64,000 nucleotides of DNA from CAVQCX01 sp963775335 (GCA_963775335.1 CAVZIJ010000003.1:1178001-1242000); one strand, 5' to 3'; counted from the first letter of the stretch, positions 1 through 11,552 are shown. The notes: generated from the letters alone by a model not told the origin. Numbers and translations: made by a program.

Positions 1-1749
1 CTCCTGAGAATGGTGCTGGGTCATCGCCGTCAACTGGTGGTGGCCAATCTGATCGCCGTGATTGCCGCAGCCCTGGCAGTTCCCGTTCCGCTGTTGTTTC
101 CCGTGCTGGTCGACGAGGTGCTGCTGCACAAGCCGGGAGCGACCGTCGCCGTCATCGACCGGCTGTTTCCGGCCTCCTGGCAGGGGCCGGTGCTTTATAT
201 CGGCGTGATCCTGCTGGTGACGCTGCTGATGCGCCTGGCCTCGATGGTGCTCGGCGTGGTGCAGATGCGCCAGTTCACCCAGATCTCCAAGGATGTGACC
301 TATCGCATCCGGCGCGATCTGCTCCATCGTCTGGAGCAGGTCTCCATGGCGGCCTACGAGACGCTCGGCAGTGCCACCGTAGCCTCCCATCTGGTGACCG
401 ATGTCGAGGCGCTGGACGAGCTCATCGGCGTCGCCACCAGCAAGCTGCTGGTGGCGGTGCTGACCATCGTCGGAACCGCGATCGTCCTGCTCTGGATGCA
501 TTGGCCGCTCGCGGTGTTCATTCTGCTCGCCAACCCGCTGGTGATCTACGTGACCACGCTTTTCGGACGCAAGATCAGGGAGCTCAAACGGCGGGAGAAC
601 AAGGCCTATCAGCTGTTCCAGGAGTCCCTCGCCGAGACCCTGGACGCAATCCAGCAGATCAGGGCCAGCAACCGGGAGCGCCATTACATCGCCCGGGTCG
701 TCGACCGGGCCGGAGCGGTGCGGCAGCGCTCGGCCGCGTTCACCTGGAAGAGCGATGCGGCTAACCGGCTGTCCGTTCTCGTCTTCCTGTTCGGCTTCGA
801 TATCTTCCGCGCGACCAGTATGCTGATGGTGCTCTACTCCGACCTCAGCATCGGACAGATGCTGGCGGTGTTCGCCTACCTATGGTTCATGATGCAGCCA
901 GTGCAGGAGGTAGTGGGCATCCAGTACAAACAGCAAGCGGCCGGCGCAGCCCTGAACCGCATCAACGACCTGATGCGCATGGATCTCGAGCCCCGCTACC
1001 CCCACCTTGCCGACCCTTTCCAGGGCCGACGCACGACCTCGATAAGCCTCGAGGACATCTGTTTCGCTTATGGCGACGGCCCGCCCGTGCTGGACCGGGT
1101 AAGCCTGCACATAGCCCCAGGGGAGAAGGTGGCCTTGGTGGGGGCGAGCGGCGGGGGCAAGACCACGCTGGTACAGATCATCCTCGGCATGTACACCCCC
1201 AGGTCCGGACAGATCTGCTTTTCCGACATCCCGGTCACCCGGATCGGCATGGACGTGGTGCGCGACAACGTCGCCACGGTGCTGCAGCATCCGGCTCTCC
1301 TGAACGACAGCGTGCGCATGAATTTGACCCTTGGCCGGGATCTGCCCGACGAACGGCTCTGGGACGCCCTGCAGATCGCGCAGCTCAGGCCGTTGGTGGA
1401 GGAGATGTCGGAGGGGCTGGACACCCTCGTGGGTCGCGACGGGGTTCGCCTCTCAGGTGGCCAGCGCCAGCGCCTCGCCGTCGCCCGCATGGTGCTGACC
1501 GATCCGAAGGTGGTCATCCTGGACGAGGCCACCTCGGCCCTGGACACCACCACGGAAGGACGGCTCCACGAGGCCCTGGCGTCCTTTCTCTCCGGCCGCA
1601 CCACGATCATCATCGCCCATCGGCTGAGCGCGGTGAAACAGGCCGATCGGGTGCTGGTGTTCGATGGGGGACGCATCCTCGAGGAGGGACGCCACGAAGA
1701 CCTGCTGCGCAAGGCCGGGCTGTACGCACGACTCTATGGGCGTCAGTAG
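1..1749 (+). CDS. ABC exporter, fused membrane and ATPase domains (5' end outside window)
   Basis: Half-size ABC exporter in the inner membrane, expected to act as a homodimer. An ATG lies at position 10, but the three codons before it are open and the first hydrophobic segment starts within about ten residues of it, so the true start is probably left of the window. Membrane segments occupy roughly residues 1-310 counted from that ATG. The nucleotide-binding domain follows with Walker A GASGGGKTT (~377), signature LSGGQRQR (~480), Walker B VILDEATSALD (~500) and the H-loop histidine in IIAHRLS (~536). All catalytic motifs are intact. The end overlaps the next gene by 14 bp, so the two are probably co-transcribed. 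The substrate cannot be told; the family exports lipids, peptides or drugs. Confidence 0.88.
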   Translation, partial: LLRMVLGHRRQLVVANLIAVIAAALAVPVPLLFPVLVDEVLLHKPGATVAVIDRLFPASWQGPVLYIGVILLVTLLMRLASMVLGVVQMRQFTQISKDVTYRIRRDLLHRLEQVSMAAYETLGSATVASHLVTDVEALDELIGVATSKLLVAVLTIVGTAIVLLWMHWPLAVFILLANPLVIYVTTLFGRKIRELKRRENKAYQLFQESLAETLDAIQQIRASNRERHYIARVVDRAGAVRQRSAAFTWKSDAANRLSVLVFLFGFDIFRATSMLMVLYSDLSIGQMLAVFAYLWFMMQPVQEVVGIQYKQQAAGAALNRINDLMRMDLEPRYPHLADPFQGRRTTSISLEDICFAYGDGPPVLDRVSLHIAPGEKVALVGASGGGKTTLVQIILGMYTPRSGQICFSDIPVTRIGMDVVRDNVATVLQHPALLNDSVRMNLTLGRDLPDERLWDALQIAQLRPLVEEMSEGLDTLVGRDGVRLSGGQRQRLAVARMVLTDPKVVILDEATSALDTTTEGRLHEALASFLSGRTTIIIAHRLSAVKQADRVLVFDGGRILEEGRHEDLLRKAGLYARLYGRQ

Positions 1750-2740
1750 CCCCGACGGCTTGCATTCAGGTCGGGTGCGGCCCAGCAGCTTCCGACCGGC
1801 CTGGTGGCTGCGCAATCCCCACCTCCAGACTCTCTGGCCGACCTTCCTGCGCCGCCGGCCTGCCCTGCCAATCTGCAGGGAGCGTTTGGAGACCCCGGAC
1901 GGAGACTTTCTGGACCTCTCCTGGGTGGATGGCACCCTGGGGCCCCGGGTCCTGCTGCTGCACGGGCTGGAGGGCGCGCTTGGGTCTCACTACGCGGCGG
2001 GCCTCCTCAACAGCCTCGCAACAGCGGGCTTTCAACCGCTGCTTCTGCACTTCCGCAATTGCGGCGATGAGCCCAACCGGCTCCCCCGCAGCTACCACTC
2101 CGGGGAGACCGGGGACATCGGCCTCGTGATCCATCGGCTGGCCGCCGAGAGCCGGCCGGTGAGTGCCGCGGTCGGCATCTCGCTGGGCGGCAACGCGCTG
2201 CTCAAGTGGCTAGGCGAGCAAGGCGAGGCCGCACCGCTCAGTGCAGCGGTGGCGGTGTCGGTGCCTTTCGTCCTGGCAGATGCGGCAAGACGCCTGGACA
2301 AGAGCCTGTCTCGGATCTATCAGCGTCACCTCCTTTCCAAGCTGCGCGGCAGCTACCGACGGAAATTTGCGCGAATCCCATCACCGCTTCACGTCGACCT
2401 GAGGCGCCTGCGCAATTTCCGGGACTACGACGACCAGGTCACCGCGCCCCTGCACGGCTTCGCAGGGGTCGACGACTACTACACCCGCAGCAGCTCCCGA
2501 CAATTCTTGGATCGGATCCGCGTCCCCACTCTCATCATCCATGCACAGGACGATCCCTTCATGTTTCCCGGCTCCTGCCCCCAGCCCGGCGAGCTCAGCC
2601 CGGCCGTCACCCTGGAGCTCTCGGAGCACGGCGGTCATGTCGGATTCGTCGGCGGTCGCTGGCCCTGGCGTCCTCACTACTGGCTCGACGAGCGCATCGT
2701 CGAGTACCTGCGTCAGCGCCTCGGAGCGATCCCCGCCTGA
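1736..2740 (+). CDS. YheT-family alpha/beta hydrolase
   Basis: Predicted serine hydrolase of the YheT/ABHD group, 334 residues. The N-terminal stretch WWLRNPHLQTLWP is typical of the family (a conserved NPHLQTL segment). The nucleophile elbow is GISLGGN, an oxyanion-type HGLEG lies upstream, an aspartate (QDDPF) follows and the likely catalytic histidine is in EHGGHVGF near the end. The ATG at 1736 lies inside the last codons of the ABC exporter, so translation is probably coupled. A longer reading frame reaches back to 1664 but would add residues the family lacks. The physiological substrate is unknown for most members. Confidence 0.85.
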   Translation: MGVSSPDGLHSGRVRPSSFRPAWWLRNPHLQTLWPTFLRRRPALPICRERLETPDGDFLDLSWVDGTLGPRVLLLHGLEGALGSHYAAGLLNSLATAGFQPLLLHFRNCGDEPNRLPRSYHSGETGDIGLVIHRLAAESRPVSAAVGISLGGNALLKWLGEQGEAAPLSAAVAVSVPFVLADAARRLDKSLSRIYQRHLLSKLRGSYRRKFARIPSPLHVDLRRLRNFRDYDDQVTAPLHGFAGVDDYYTRSSSRQFLDRIRVPTLIIHAQDDPFMFPGSCPQPGELSPAVTLELSEHGGHVGFVGGRWPWRPHYWLDERIVEYLRQRLGAIPA

Positions 2741-2813
2741 GCCCCGAGCGTCCAATTGGCCGGAAATGGGCCTCACTGCCTGTCTGCCGCTATGGCGACG
2801 CCGCTTCCGGAAA

Positions 2814-2847
2814 CCCGGATTCCGCTTCGCTCCATCCAGGCTACGGG
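2814..2847. repeat. REP-like palindromic intergenic element
   Basis: A short palindromic element between the hydrolase and pnp. An arm CCCGGAT and an imperfect partner ATCCAGG enclose a loop rich in CCGCTTCGCTCC, followed by CTACGGG. A second, more degenerate copy lies at 29561-29608. Such elements with a CGCTTCGCT core are common between genes in many high-GC proteobacteria. It has no coding signal. Confidence 0.5.
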
Positions 2848-2907
2848 TCTGCGCGCGTGCGGCTCGACCCCACGCTGTTGTAGGAGCGACCGCCGCCTTG
2901 TTCTGTA

Positions 2908-2934
2908 ACGAGAAAGGGGCCCAACGGGCCCCCA
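2908..2934 (-). terminator. Intrinsic terminator after pnp
   Basis: A perfect 7-bp stem, GGGGCCC (2916-2922) pairing with GGGCCCC (2926-2932), with a three-base loop. On the minus strand it is followed by TTTCTCGTT, a weak U-tract. It lies about 30 bp beyond the pnp stop codon and fits the end of the rimP-pnp operon. Confidence 0.6.
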
Positions 2935-2962
2935 TCTCTCTCACAGCTTCCGGTCTCGCCGC

Positions 2963-5053
<2,091 letters not shown>

Positions 5054-5085
5054 ATTGAGCTCCTCAAACTCGGGATGGTCTCGAA

Positions 5086-5355
5086 TCAGCGGCGCAGCCC
5101 AAGCTGACCGATCAGTGTGCGATAGCGCTCGACATCCTTCTTCTTCAGGTAGTCGAGCAGCTTGCGCCGCGAGTTGACCATGCGCACCAGTCCCCGCCGG
5201 GAATGATGATCTTTCTTGTGCTCGTTGAAATGGCCGGTGAGCTGGTTGATACGTGCCGTGAGCAACGCGACCTGCACCTCCGGGGAGCCGGTGTCGGAAG
5301 AGCCCCGTTTGTACTCCTCGACGATCTTGCCCTTTTCCTCTGCGCTCATTGACAT
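5086..5355 (-). CDS. rpsO: 30S ribosomal protein S15
   Basis: Small-subunit protein that binds 16S rRNA helices 20-22. The 89 residues match the family exactly, with SDTGSPEVQVALLTARIN, HKKDHHSRRGL and the C-terminal RYRTLIGQLGLRR. The start is the first of two close ATGs (MSMSAEEKG), preceded on the minus strand by GGGAG about 8 bases upstream. The long open frame upstream of this ATG is non-coding. A 226-bp spacer separates it from truB and contains a terminator-like hairpin, so rpsO may have its own promoter as it does in Escherichia coli. Confidence 0.97.
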   Translation of the reverse strand: MSMSAEEKGKIVEEYKRGSSDTGSPEVQVALLTARINQLTGHFNEHKKDHHSRRGLVRMVNSRRKLLDYLKKKDVERYRTLIGQLGLRR

Positions 5356-5455
5356 GACGAATATCTCCCGTCGTTGATGAAAAGGCTGTGCCGCTGTCGC
5401 GGTGGCCACCCCAACAATGAGATCAGGGGGCCCAGCCTTGCCTGCCCTTGCGGGC

Positions 5456-5483
5456 TGAAAAATCTTCGGGCCGACCGGGCCCG
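5456..5483 (-). terminator. Terminator-like hairpin between truB and rpsO
   Basis: On the minus strand, CGGGCC (5483-5478) and GGCCCG (5472-5467) form a 6-bp stem with a five-base loop, followed by AAGATTTTT. It lies about 100 bp past the truB stop and about 100 bp before rpsO. It could partly uncouple rpsO-pnp from the upstream operon. Stem length is modest, so strength is uncertain. Confidence 0.45.
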
Positions 5484-5581
5484 GTCTCGCAGTCCGTACC
5501 GCCGAGGGCGCCCAGTATGCGGGCTTGGGCGCTCTCCCGCAATTCGCCGATCGCTCCCGGGCGCTATGCCTGCCCCGCAGG

Positions 5582-6499
5582 TCATTCTCCCTGGAGCAGC
5601 CGCCGCGGGGCGACCCGCCCGTCGTCCAGAATCTCACCAACCCCGAGGAAGCCGTCATCGGGGCCATACAGACGCACCCAGCCCTGGGTCGGGGCCTTGG
5701 GTATCAGCACGGGCTGGCCCTTCCCCAGGTAGAAGGCCGCGTCGGCCGAGAGCCGGACCGCCGGCCAACCGCCCAGCGCACTGTCCATGGGCAGCAGCAG
5801 GGTGTCCAAAGCCTCGGCGCCGCCCTCGGCGCGCCGCTCCAGCTCCGCGAGGCCAACGGCCCCGGAGTCGGCGTACGGCCCCACCGCGGTGCGCCGCAAC
5901 GCGGTTACATGGGCTCCGCACCCCAGCGTCGCGCCTATGTCCTCGGCGAGGGTGCGCACGTAGGTCCCCTTCGAGCAGTGCACGTCGAGCTCCAGCTCCG
6001 GGGAGGCCCAAACGATGAGCCGCAGCTCGCGGATCTCCACCGTGCGCGGAGTACGTTCGACCTCTATGCCCCGTCGAGCCAGGTTGTACAGTCGCTCGCC
6101 CTTGTGCTTGAGCGCCGAGTACATGGGGGGCAGCTGCTCGATGGGCCCTGTGAAGCGTTCCAGCACCGTCTCGATCTGCGCCGGGCTCAGATCCGGCACC
6201 GGCCGGCGCTCGATGATCTCGCCCTCGGCGTCCGCCGTCGTCGTGGTCTCCCCCAGCCGAACCCGGACCCGATAGCGCTTATCGGCATCCAGCAGGAACG
6301 CCGAGACTTTGGTGGCGCCCCCGAAACACAGCGGCAGGAGACCATCGGCCAGCGGATCGAGACTGCCCGTATGCCCCGCCTTGCGAGCGTGAAACAGCCA
6401 TTTGACCTTCTGCAACGCCTCGTTGGAGGTCAAGCCGATGGGCTTGTCGAGCAGCAGGATGCCGTCGACGTTGCGCCCCTTGGTGCGGCGACGTGACAT
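5582..6499 (-). CDS. truB: tRNA pseudouridine(55) synthase
   Basis: Makes the universal pseudouridine 55 in the T-loop of tRNAs. 305 residues, normal length. The catalytic aspartate is in GHTGSLDPLADGLLP (about residue 48), preceded by the GILLLDKPIGLTSN motif. The YSALKHKGERLYNLARRG and SKGTYVRTLAEDIG segments are also diagnostic, and a PUA-like C-terminal part is present. It lies 34 bp after rbfA in the nusA operon. Confidence 0.97.
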   Translation of the reverse strand: MSRRRTKGRNVDGILLLDKPIGLTSNEALQKVKWLFHARKAGHTGSLDPLADGLLPLCFGGATKVSAFLLDADKRYRVRVRLGETTTTADAEGEIIERRPVPDLSPAQIETVLERFTGPIEQLPPMYSALKHKGERLYNLARRGIEVERTPRTVEIRELRLIVWASPELELDVHCSKGTYVRTLAEDIGATLGCGAHVTALRRTAVGPYADSGAVGLAELERRAEGGAEALDTLLLPMDSALGGWPAVRLSADAAFYLGKGQPVLIPKAPTQGWVRLYGPDDGFLGVGEILDDGRVAPRRLLQGE

Positions 6500-6533
6500 G
6501 GATCAGGTCGACTCTGGCGACAGGACGGGCGGC

Positions 6534-6899
6534 TCAGCCGCCCTGGTCCGGGTCATCGCCGACGGCCCGGTCGATCAGGGCGGACAGCCGGGCGCCGCGC
6601 TCCACGGACTCGTCGAAGACGAAGCGCAAAGCGGGCATGGTGCGCAGCTTCACGCGCCGGGCCAGCTCGTGGCGCAGAAAGCCCGCGGACTGATTGAGCA
6701 GGCGCTGATTCAGCGCCCGGTCGCCCTCTCCGAGAACGGTGAAATAAACGGTGGCCTGGGAGAGATCGCGCACCACGCGCACGGCCTGGACCGTGATCAT
6801 GGCCAGACGGGGGTCCTTCAGCTCGTCGCGGATCAGCGCGGCGAGCTCACGCTGCAGCTCCGCGCCGATGCGCTCGGTACGATCAAACTCGCGTGCCAT
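6534..6899 (-). CDS. rbfA: 30S ribosome-binding factor RbfA
   Basis: Late-stage 30S maturation and cold-adaptation factor that binds near helix 1 of 16S rRNA. 121 residues with the expected start REFDRTERIGAELQRELAALI, the DPRLAMITVQAVRVVRDLSQA strand and the KLRTMPALRFVFDESVERG C-terminal segment, together covering its single KH-like fold. It sits 16 bp after infB and 34 bp before truB, the standard order. Confidence 0.97.
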   Translation of the reverse strand: MAREFDRTERIGAELQRELAALIRDELKDPRLAMITVQAVRVVRDLSQATVYFTVLGEGDRALNQRLLNQSAGFLRHELARRVKLRTMPALRFVFDESVERGARLSALIDRAVGDDPDQGG

Positions 6900-6915
6900 G
6901 AGCCGATGCCTTTCC

Positions 6916-9522
6916 TCAGAGCCCGCGGGCCACCTCGACGCGCTCGAAGACCTCGATCTGGTCCCCGGGCTTCACGTCGTTGTAATTCTTCACGCCGATG
7001 CCGCACTCCATTCCGGCCTTGACCTCCTGGACGTCGTCCCGGAACCGCCGCAACGACTCCAGCGCCCCCTCGTAGACGACCACGTTGTCGCGCAGCACGC
7101 GGATGGGATTGTTGCGCTTGACCATCCCTTCGAGAACCATGCAGCCGGCGATGTTGCCGAACTTGGAGGAACGGAACACGTCGCGTACCTGGGCGAGACC
7201 GATGATCTCCTCCTTGATCTCCGGGGAGAGCATGCCCGAGATGGCCTTCTTCACGTCGTCGATCACCTCGTAGATGATCGAGTAGTAACGCAGGTCTATG
7301 CCCTTCTCTTCGATCACCCGGCGGGCCGAGGCGTCGGCACGGACGTTGAAGCCGATGATGATGGCCCCGGAAGTCAGCGCCAAGTTGGCATCCGATTCGT
7401 TGATACCGCCTACCCCTGCCGCCACAACCTTGACCTTGACCTCGTCGGTGCTGATGTCCTCCAGCGCACCCTTGAGCGCCTCGACGCTGCCCTGCACGTC
7501 GGCCTTGATGATCAGATTGACATAGGTGGCCTCGCCCTCGGTCATCTGCGAGAACACCTCGTCGAGCTTGGTCGTCTTCTGCGCGGCCAGCTTGGTGTCG
7601 CGCCCACGCACTTGGCGCAGGGCAGCCAGCTCCCGAGCCTTGCGCTCGTCGGCCAGCGCCACGGCATCGTCGCCGGCGCTCGGGGCGCCCGAGAGACCCA
7701 GGACCTGCACCGGGATCGACGGGCCGGCCTCTTTGACCGACTGCCCGTTCTCATCGAACATCGCGCGCACCCGACCCCATTCCTGGCCGGCGACCAAGGC
7801 ATCGCCGCGGCGCAGGGTCCCGGACTGCACCAGCACTGTCGCGACCGGCCCGCGCCCCTTCTCCACGCTCGACTCGATGATCACGCCCTTGGCCAGCCCG
7901 TCATGCACCGCCCTGAGCTCCAGCACCTCGGCCTGCAGCAGGAGGGAATCGAGCAGGCTCTCGATGCCCTCCCCGGTCTTGGCCGACACCTTCACGAACT
8001 GGGTGTCACCGCCCCATTCTTCCGGCACCACCTGCAGCTGGACGAGCTCTTGCATCACGCGGTCGGGCTGGGCGCCGGGCTTGTCGATCTTGTTGACCGC
8101 CACCACCATGGGCACCCTCGCGGCCTTGGCGTGCTGCACCGCCTCCTTGGTCTGTGGCATGACACCGTCGTCGGCCGCGACGACCAGGATCACGATGTCG
8201 GTCACCTTGGCGCCGCGGGCGCGCATGGCCGAGAACGCGGCGTGGCCCGGCGTGTCCAGGAAGGTCACCGTGCCGCGCGCGGTATCTACGTGGTAGGCGC
8301 CGATGTGCTGGGTGATACCCCCGGCCTCGCCGGCCGCCACCCGGGTGCTACGGATGTGGTCGAGCAGGGAGGTCTTGCCGTGGTCGACGTGGCCCATGAT
8401 GGTGACCACCGGCGCGCGCGGCTCGAGCGCCCCTTCCTCCTCCTCTTCGATCGTACTCAATATGTCGGCCTCTGCGTCTTCCTTCTTTCGGCGGACAGCG
8501 GTGTGCCCCATCTCTTCCACCACCAGCATGGCGGTGTCCGCATCCAGCGCCTGGTTGATGGTCACCAGCGTGCCCATCTTCATCAGGGTCTTGATCAGCT
8601 CGGCGGCTTTGACCGACATGCGCTGGGCGAGGTCCCCCACCGTGATCGTTTCCGGGATCTCCACTTCCTTGACGACCGGCGCAGTGGGCCGCTGAAACCC
8701 GTGCTGCGTCTCGGGCATCGCGCTGGCGGTCGGACGCTTGCCGGGCCTCTTGCGCCGGCGGCCCCGCATCTCTTCGGCCACGTGCAGCTCGGTGCGGCCG
8801 GCGCGCTTGGCGCCGTCGTCCGCTTCTTCCGCACGCCCCTCGCCCTTGCGCCCCTTCTTGGCCTTGGGCTTGCTGGCCTTGTTGGCCTCGCCGCCCCCAG
8901 CGGCCGGCCGCTCGGCCTCCCGGCGAGCCTCCTCTTCCAGGCGGGCGCGCTCCTGCGCCTCGAGGCGCAGCCGCTCCTCCTCCCGACGCTTGGTCTCCTC
9001 TTCGATCTTGCGCCGCTCCTCCTCCTCGCGGTGCCGTGCCTCCTCCGTGGCCCGGCGGCGTGCCTCGGCCTCCGCCTCGGCGCGGCGCTGCTGCTCGGCC
9101 TGGTCTTCCAACGCCTGTTTCGCCTGCTCGGCTGCCTGCAGCTGGTCGTCGGTCTCAACAAGGGTACCGCGCTTGACATAGGTGCGCTTACGACGCACCT
9201 CGACGCTGACGGTCTTGCTGACCCGCGGTGTGGCTGCCGGCCTCGCACCCGTGCTGCGCGTCCCCGGGGAGCTGACCGGTTGACGCAGCTCGGTCGTGGT
9301 CTTGCGCTTGAGCGTCACCCGTCGCGGCTCGGCACCCCCGGCGACCCCAGCGGTCTTGCCGTGGCTGCGGCGCAGAAATTCCAGAAGCTGAACCTTCTCA
9401 GCCTCGCTGATCGCCTCGTCCTCGCCCTGCTTCGGGAGGCCGGCCTCGGCCAGCTGCGACAACAGCCGGTCGACCGGGATACCGACATCGGTAGCGAGCT
9501 GCTTTACGGTTACGTCGCTCAT
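6916..9522 (-). CDS. infB: Translation initiation factor IF-2
   Basis: GTPase that places initiator tRNA on the ribosome. 868 residues. It starts with the IF2 N-terminal subdomain (VTVKQLATDVGIPVDRLL), then a charged Glu/Arg/Ala-rich linker of about 200 residues, a second IF2_N module (~290-340) and the G domain with GHVDHGKTS (~375), DTPGH and NKID (~476). Domains II-IV follow, with GFNVRADASARR and a C-terminal VKNYNDVKPGDQIEVFE. Initiator tRNA is encoded at the head of the same cluster. Internal starts that would give shorter IF2 forms, as in E. coli, were not assessed. Confidence 0.98.
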   Translation of the reverse strand: MSDVTVKQLATDVGIPVDRLLSQLAEAGLPKQGEDEAISEAEKVQLLEFLRRSHGKTAGVAGGAEPRRVTLKRKTTTELRQPVSSPGTRSTGARPAATPRVSKTVSVEVRRKRTYVKRGTLVETDDQLQAAEQAKQALEDQAEQQRRAEAEAEARRRATEEARHREEEERRKIEEETKRREEERLRLEAQERARLEEEARREAERPAAGGGEANKASKPKAKKGRKGEGRAEEADDGAKRAGRTELHVAEEMRGRRRKRPGKRPTASAMPETQHGFQRPTAPVVKEVEIPETITVGDLAQRMSVKAAELIKTLMKMGTLVTINQALDADTAMLVVEEMGHTAVRRKKEDAEADILSTIEEEEEGALEPRAPVVTIMGHVDHGKTSLLDHIRSTRVAAGEAGGITQHIGAYHVDTARGTVTFLDTPGHAAFSAMRARGAKVTDIVILVVAADDGVMPQTKEAVQHAKAARVPMVVAVNKIDKPGAQPDRVMQELVQLQVVPEEWGGDTQFVKVSAKTGEGIESLLDSLLLQAEVLELRAVHDGLAKGVIIESSVEKGRGPVATVLVQSGTLRRGDALVAGQEWGRVRAMFDENGQSVKEAGPSIPVQVLGLSGAPSAGDDAVALADERKARELAALRQVRGRDTKLAAQKTTKLDEVFSQMTEGEATYVNLIIKADVQGSVEALKGALEDISTDEVKVKVVAAGVGGINESDANLALTSGAIIIGFNVRADASARRVIEEKGIDLRYYSIIYEVIDDVKKAISGMLSPEIKEEIIGLAQVRDVFRSSKFGNIAGCMVLEGMVKRNNPIRVLRDNVVVYEGALESLRRFRDDVQEVKAGMECGIGVKNYNDVKPGDQIEVFERVEVARGL

Positions 9523-9544
9523 GGGTTGCGCCTCCCGGGCGGCT

Positions 9545-11047
9545 TCAGCCCTGCTGCTCTTGGTCTGCGAACCAGGGGGCCCGAGCCGTCATGATCAATT
9601 GGCCCGCCCGCCCTTCGTCCATGCCATCGATCTCCATGAGGTCATCAACGGATTGCTCGGCCAGATCCTCCATGGTCACCACGCCCCGCCCGGCCAGCGC
9701 AAAGGCCAGCGCACGGTCCATGCCGTCCATGTTCAACAGATCCTCTGCCGGCTCGGCCTCCGCCAGGGTCTCCTCCTGGGCGATCGCGCTGGTCAAGAGC
9801 ACGTCCTTGGCCCGCTCACGCAGCTCCCGGACTATGTCCTCGTCGAACTCTTCGATCTCCAGCAGCTCGTTGATCGGTACATAGGCCACCTCGTCGATGG
9901 AGGAAAAGCCTTCCTGCACCAGGATCGCCGCGACCTCCTCGTCCACGTCGAGCTGCTCCATGAACTGCGTCATCAGCTGGCGACCCTCGCTCTCGCTCTT
10001 CTCCGTGGCATGGGCCTCGTCCATGACATTGAGCTCCCAGCCCGTGAGCTGACTCGCCAAGCGGACATTCTGGCCACCCCGGCCGATCGCCTGGGACAGG
10101 AACTCCTCCTTGACCGCGACATCCATGCTGTGAGAGTCCTCGTCCACCACGATGGACACCACCTCCGCCGGGGACATGGCGTTGATAACGAACTGGGCGG
10201 GATTGTCGTTCCAGAGGATGATGTCGACGCGCTCGCCGCTCAGCTCGTTGGAGACCGCCTGCACGCGGGAGCCGCGCATACCGACGCAGGCCCCGACCGG
10301 ATCGATGCGCGGCTCGTTGCTGCGCACGGCGATCTTGGCCCTGAGCCCTGGATCGCGCGCGGCGCCCATGATATCGATCAACCCTTCCCCGACCTCCGGC
10401 ACCTCCAGCTTGAAGAGCTCGATCAGGAGCTCCGGCATCGTCCGGCTGATGAACAGTTGGGGACCGCGCACCTCGGAGCGCACCTCGTAGAGATACCCGC
10501 GGATTCGATCCCCCACGCGTACGGACTCCCGGGGGATCAGGTGCTCGCGCGCGATGAACCCTTCCGCGTTGCTGCCCAGATCCAGGAACACGCTGCCCTT
10601 GTCCACCCGTTTCACGACCCCGGTGACGAGTTGCCCCTTGCGCTCCAGATAGGCCTCGACCACCTTGGCGCGCTCGGCCTCGCGTACCTTCTGCACGATC
10701 ACCTGCTTGGCCGCGGTCGCCCCGATACGCCCGAACTCGACAGACTCCATCGGCTCCTCGATGAAATCACCCACCTCCAGAGCAGGATAAAGCTTTCGCG
10801 CCTCGCTGAGATGAATCTGGCGGTCGGCGGACTCCATCTCTTCCTCGTCCGCGATCACGGCCCAGCGGCGGAACGTATCGTAGCTGCCGTTGGCTCGGTC
10901 GATCGCCACGCGGGCGTCTATGTCCCCCCGCGAGCCCTTGCGAGTAGCAGAGGCCAGGGCTGCTTCGATCGCCTCGAAGACGCTGTCCTTGTCGATCCCC
11001 TTCTCGTTGGAGACGGCCTCGACCACCAGCAGAATTTCTTTGGTCAT
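9545..11047 (-). CDS. nusA: Transcription termination/antitermination factor NusA
   Basis: RNA polymerase-binding elongation factor acting in pausing, termination and antitermination. 500 residues. The N-terminal polymerase-binding domain begins KEILLVVEAVSNEKGIDK. An S1 domain (GVVKRVDKGSVFLDLGSNAEG, ~135-200), two KH domains (ACVGMRGSRVQAV ~250 and AIGRGGQNVRLAS ~315) and two acidic C-terminal AR repeats follow, as in gammaproteobacterial NusA. It lies 15 bp after rimP. The two terminators before rimP give NusA an obvious site for autoregulation, which is inference. Confidence 0.98.
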   Translation of the reverse strand: MTKEILLVVEAVSNEKGIDKDSVFEAIEAALASATRKGSRGDIDARVAIDRANGSYDTFRRWAVIADEEEMESADRQIHLSEARKLYPALEVGDFIEEPMESVEFGRIGATAAKQVIVQKVREAERAKVVEAYLERKGQLVTGVVKRVDKGSVFLDLGSNAEGFIAREHLIPRESVRVGDRIRGYLYEVRSEVRGPQLFISRTMPELLIELFKLEVPEVGEGLIDIMGAARDPGLRAKIAVRSNEPRIDPVGACVGMRGSRVQAVSNELSGERVDIILWNDNPAQFVINAMSPAEVVSIVVDEDSHSMDVAVKEEFLSQAIGRGGQNVRLASQLTGWELNVMDEAHATEKSESEGRQLMTQFMEQLDVDEEVAAILVQEGFSSIDEVAYVPINELLEIEEFDEDIVRELRERAKDVLLTSAIAQEETLAEAEPAEDLLNMDGMDRALAFALAGRGVVTMEDLAEQSVDDLMEIDGMDEGRAGQLIMTARAPWFADQEQQG

Positions 11048-11062
11048 CTACGTAGCTCCCAA

Positions 11063-11518
11063 TCAGAGCTCGGGCACCAGCCGTGCCGAATCGATCTGGT
11101 CCAGAGGCAGGCGCACTTGCGCCCCCTCCACCTCCATCAATAGCGTGTCGCCTTCGACACCCCGCAGCACGCCCGTGAATCGGCGTCGCCCATCCAGCTT
11201 CCCGTGCAGGCTCACCTTCGCCTCGTGGCCGGTGAACCGCTCGAAGTCCGCTTGGCCGAACAGCGGCCTGTCGAGCCCCGGGGAGGAGATCTCCAGGTCG
11301 TAGTGCTCGACGATGGGATCGTCCACGTCGAGCACTCCGCTGACCTGGTGGCTGACCGCAGAACAGTCATCCAGCGTAATTCCCCGCTCGTGGTCGATAT
11401 AAACCCTGAGCAGCCCGCTCCTGCCCCGCTTGTGGTACTCGATGCCCACCAGGTCATAGCCCATGGCGCTGACCACCGGGCCGATCAGGCCCCGCAATTT
11501 CTCTGGCAGACTCTGCAT
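11063..11518 (-). CDS. rimP: Ribosome maturation factor RimP
   Basis: 30S assembly factor needed for the S19 branch. 151 residues. It starts MQSLPEKLRGLIGPVVSAMGY and carries the family's GLLRVYIDHERGITLDDCS and EISSPGLDRPLF motifs, with the SH3-like C-terminal domain at about 90-151. The ATG at 11518 is preferred over an in-frame start at 11605 because homologues begin here. There is no clear Shine-Dalgarno sequence, and the base of an intrinsic terminator ends only a few bases upstream of the ATG, so the leader looks regulatory. Confidence 0.95.
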   Translation of the reverse strand: MQSLPEKLRGLIGPVVSAMGYDLVGIEYHKRGRSGLLRVYIDHERGITLDDCSAVSHQVSGVLDVDDPIVEHYDLEISSPGLDRPLFGQADFERFTGHEAKVSLHGKLDGRRRFTGVLRGVEGDTLLMEVEGAQVRLPLDQIDSARLVPEL

Positions 11519-11524
11519 AGGCGC

Positions 11525-11552
11525 AAAAAACAAAAATGGGCCCTCAGGCCCA
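11525..11552 (-). terminator. Strong intrinsic terminator immediately before rimP
   Basis: On the minus strand TGGGCC (11552-11547), loop TGAG and GGCCCA (11542-11537) form a perfect 6-bp stem followed by TTTTTGTTTTTT. The U-tract ends about six bases before the rimP ATG. The position suggests an attenuator in the leader of the nusA operon rather than the end of a gene. Confidence 0.75.

Noticed and set aside
6751..9594. 947-codon plus-strand frame opposite infB
   Set aside because: Antisense shadow of the charged IF-2 linker and G domain; no known motif.
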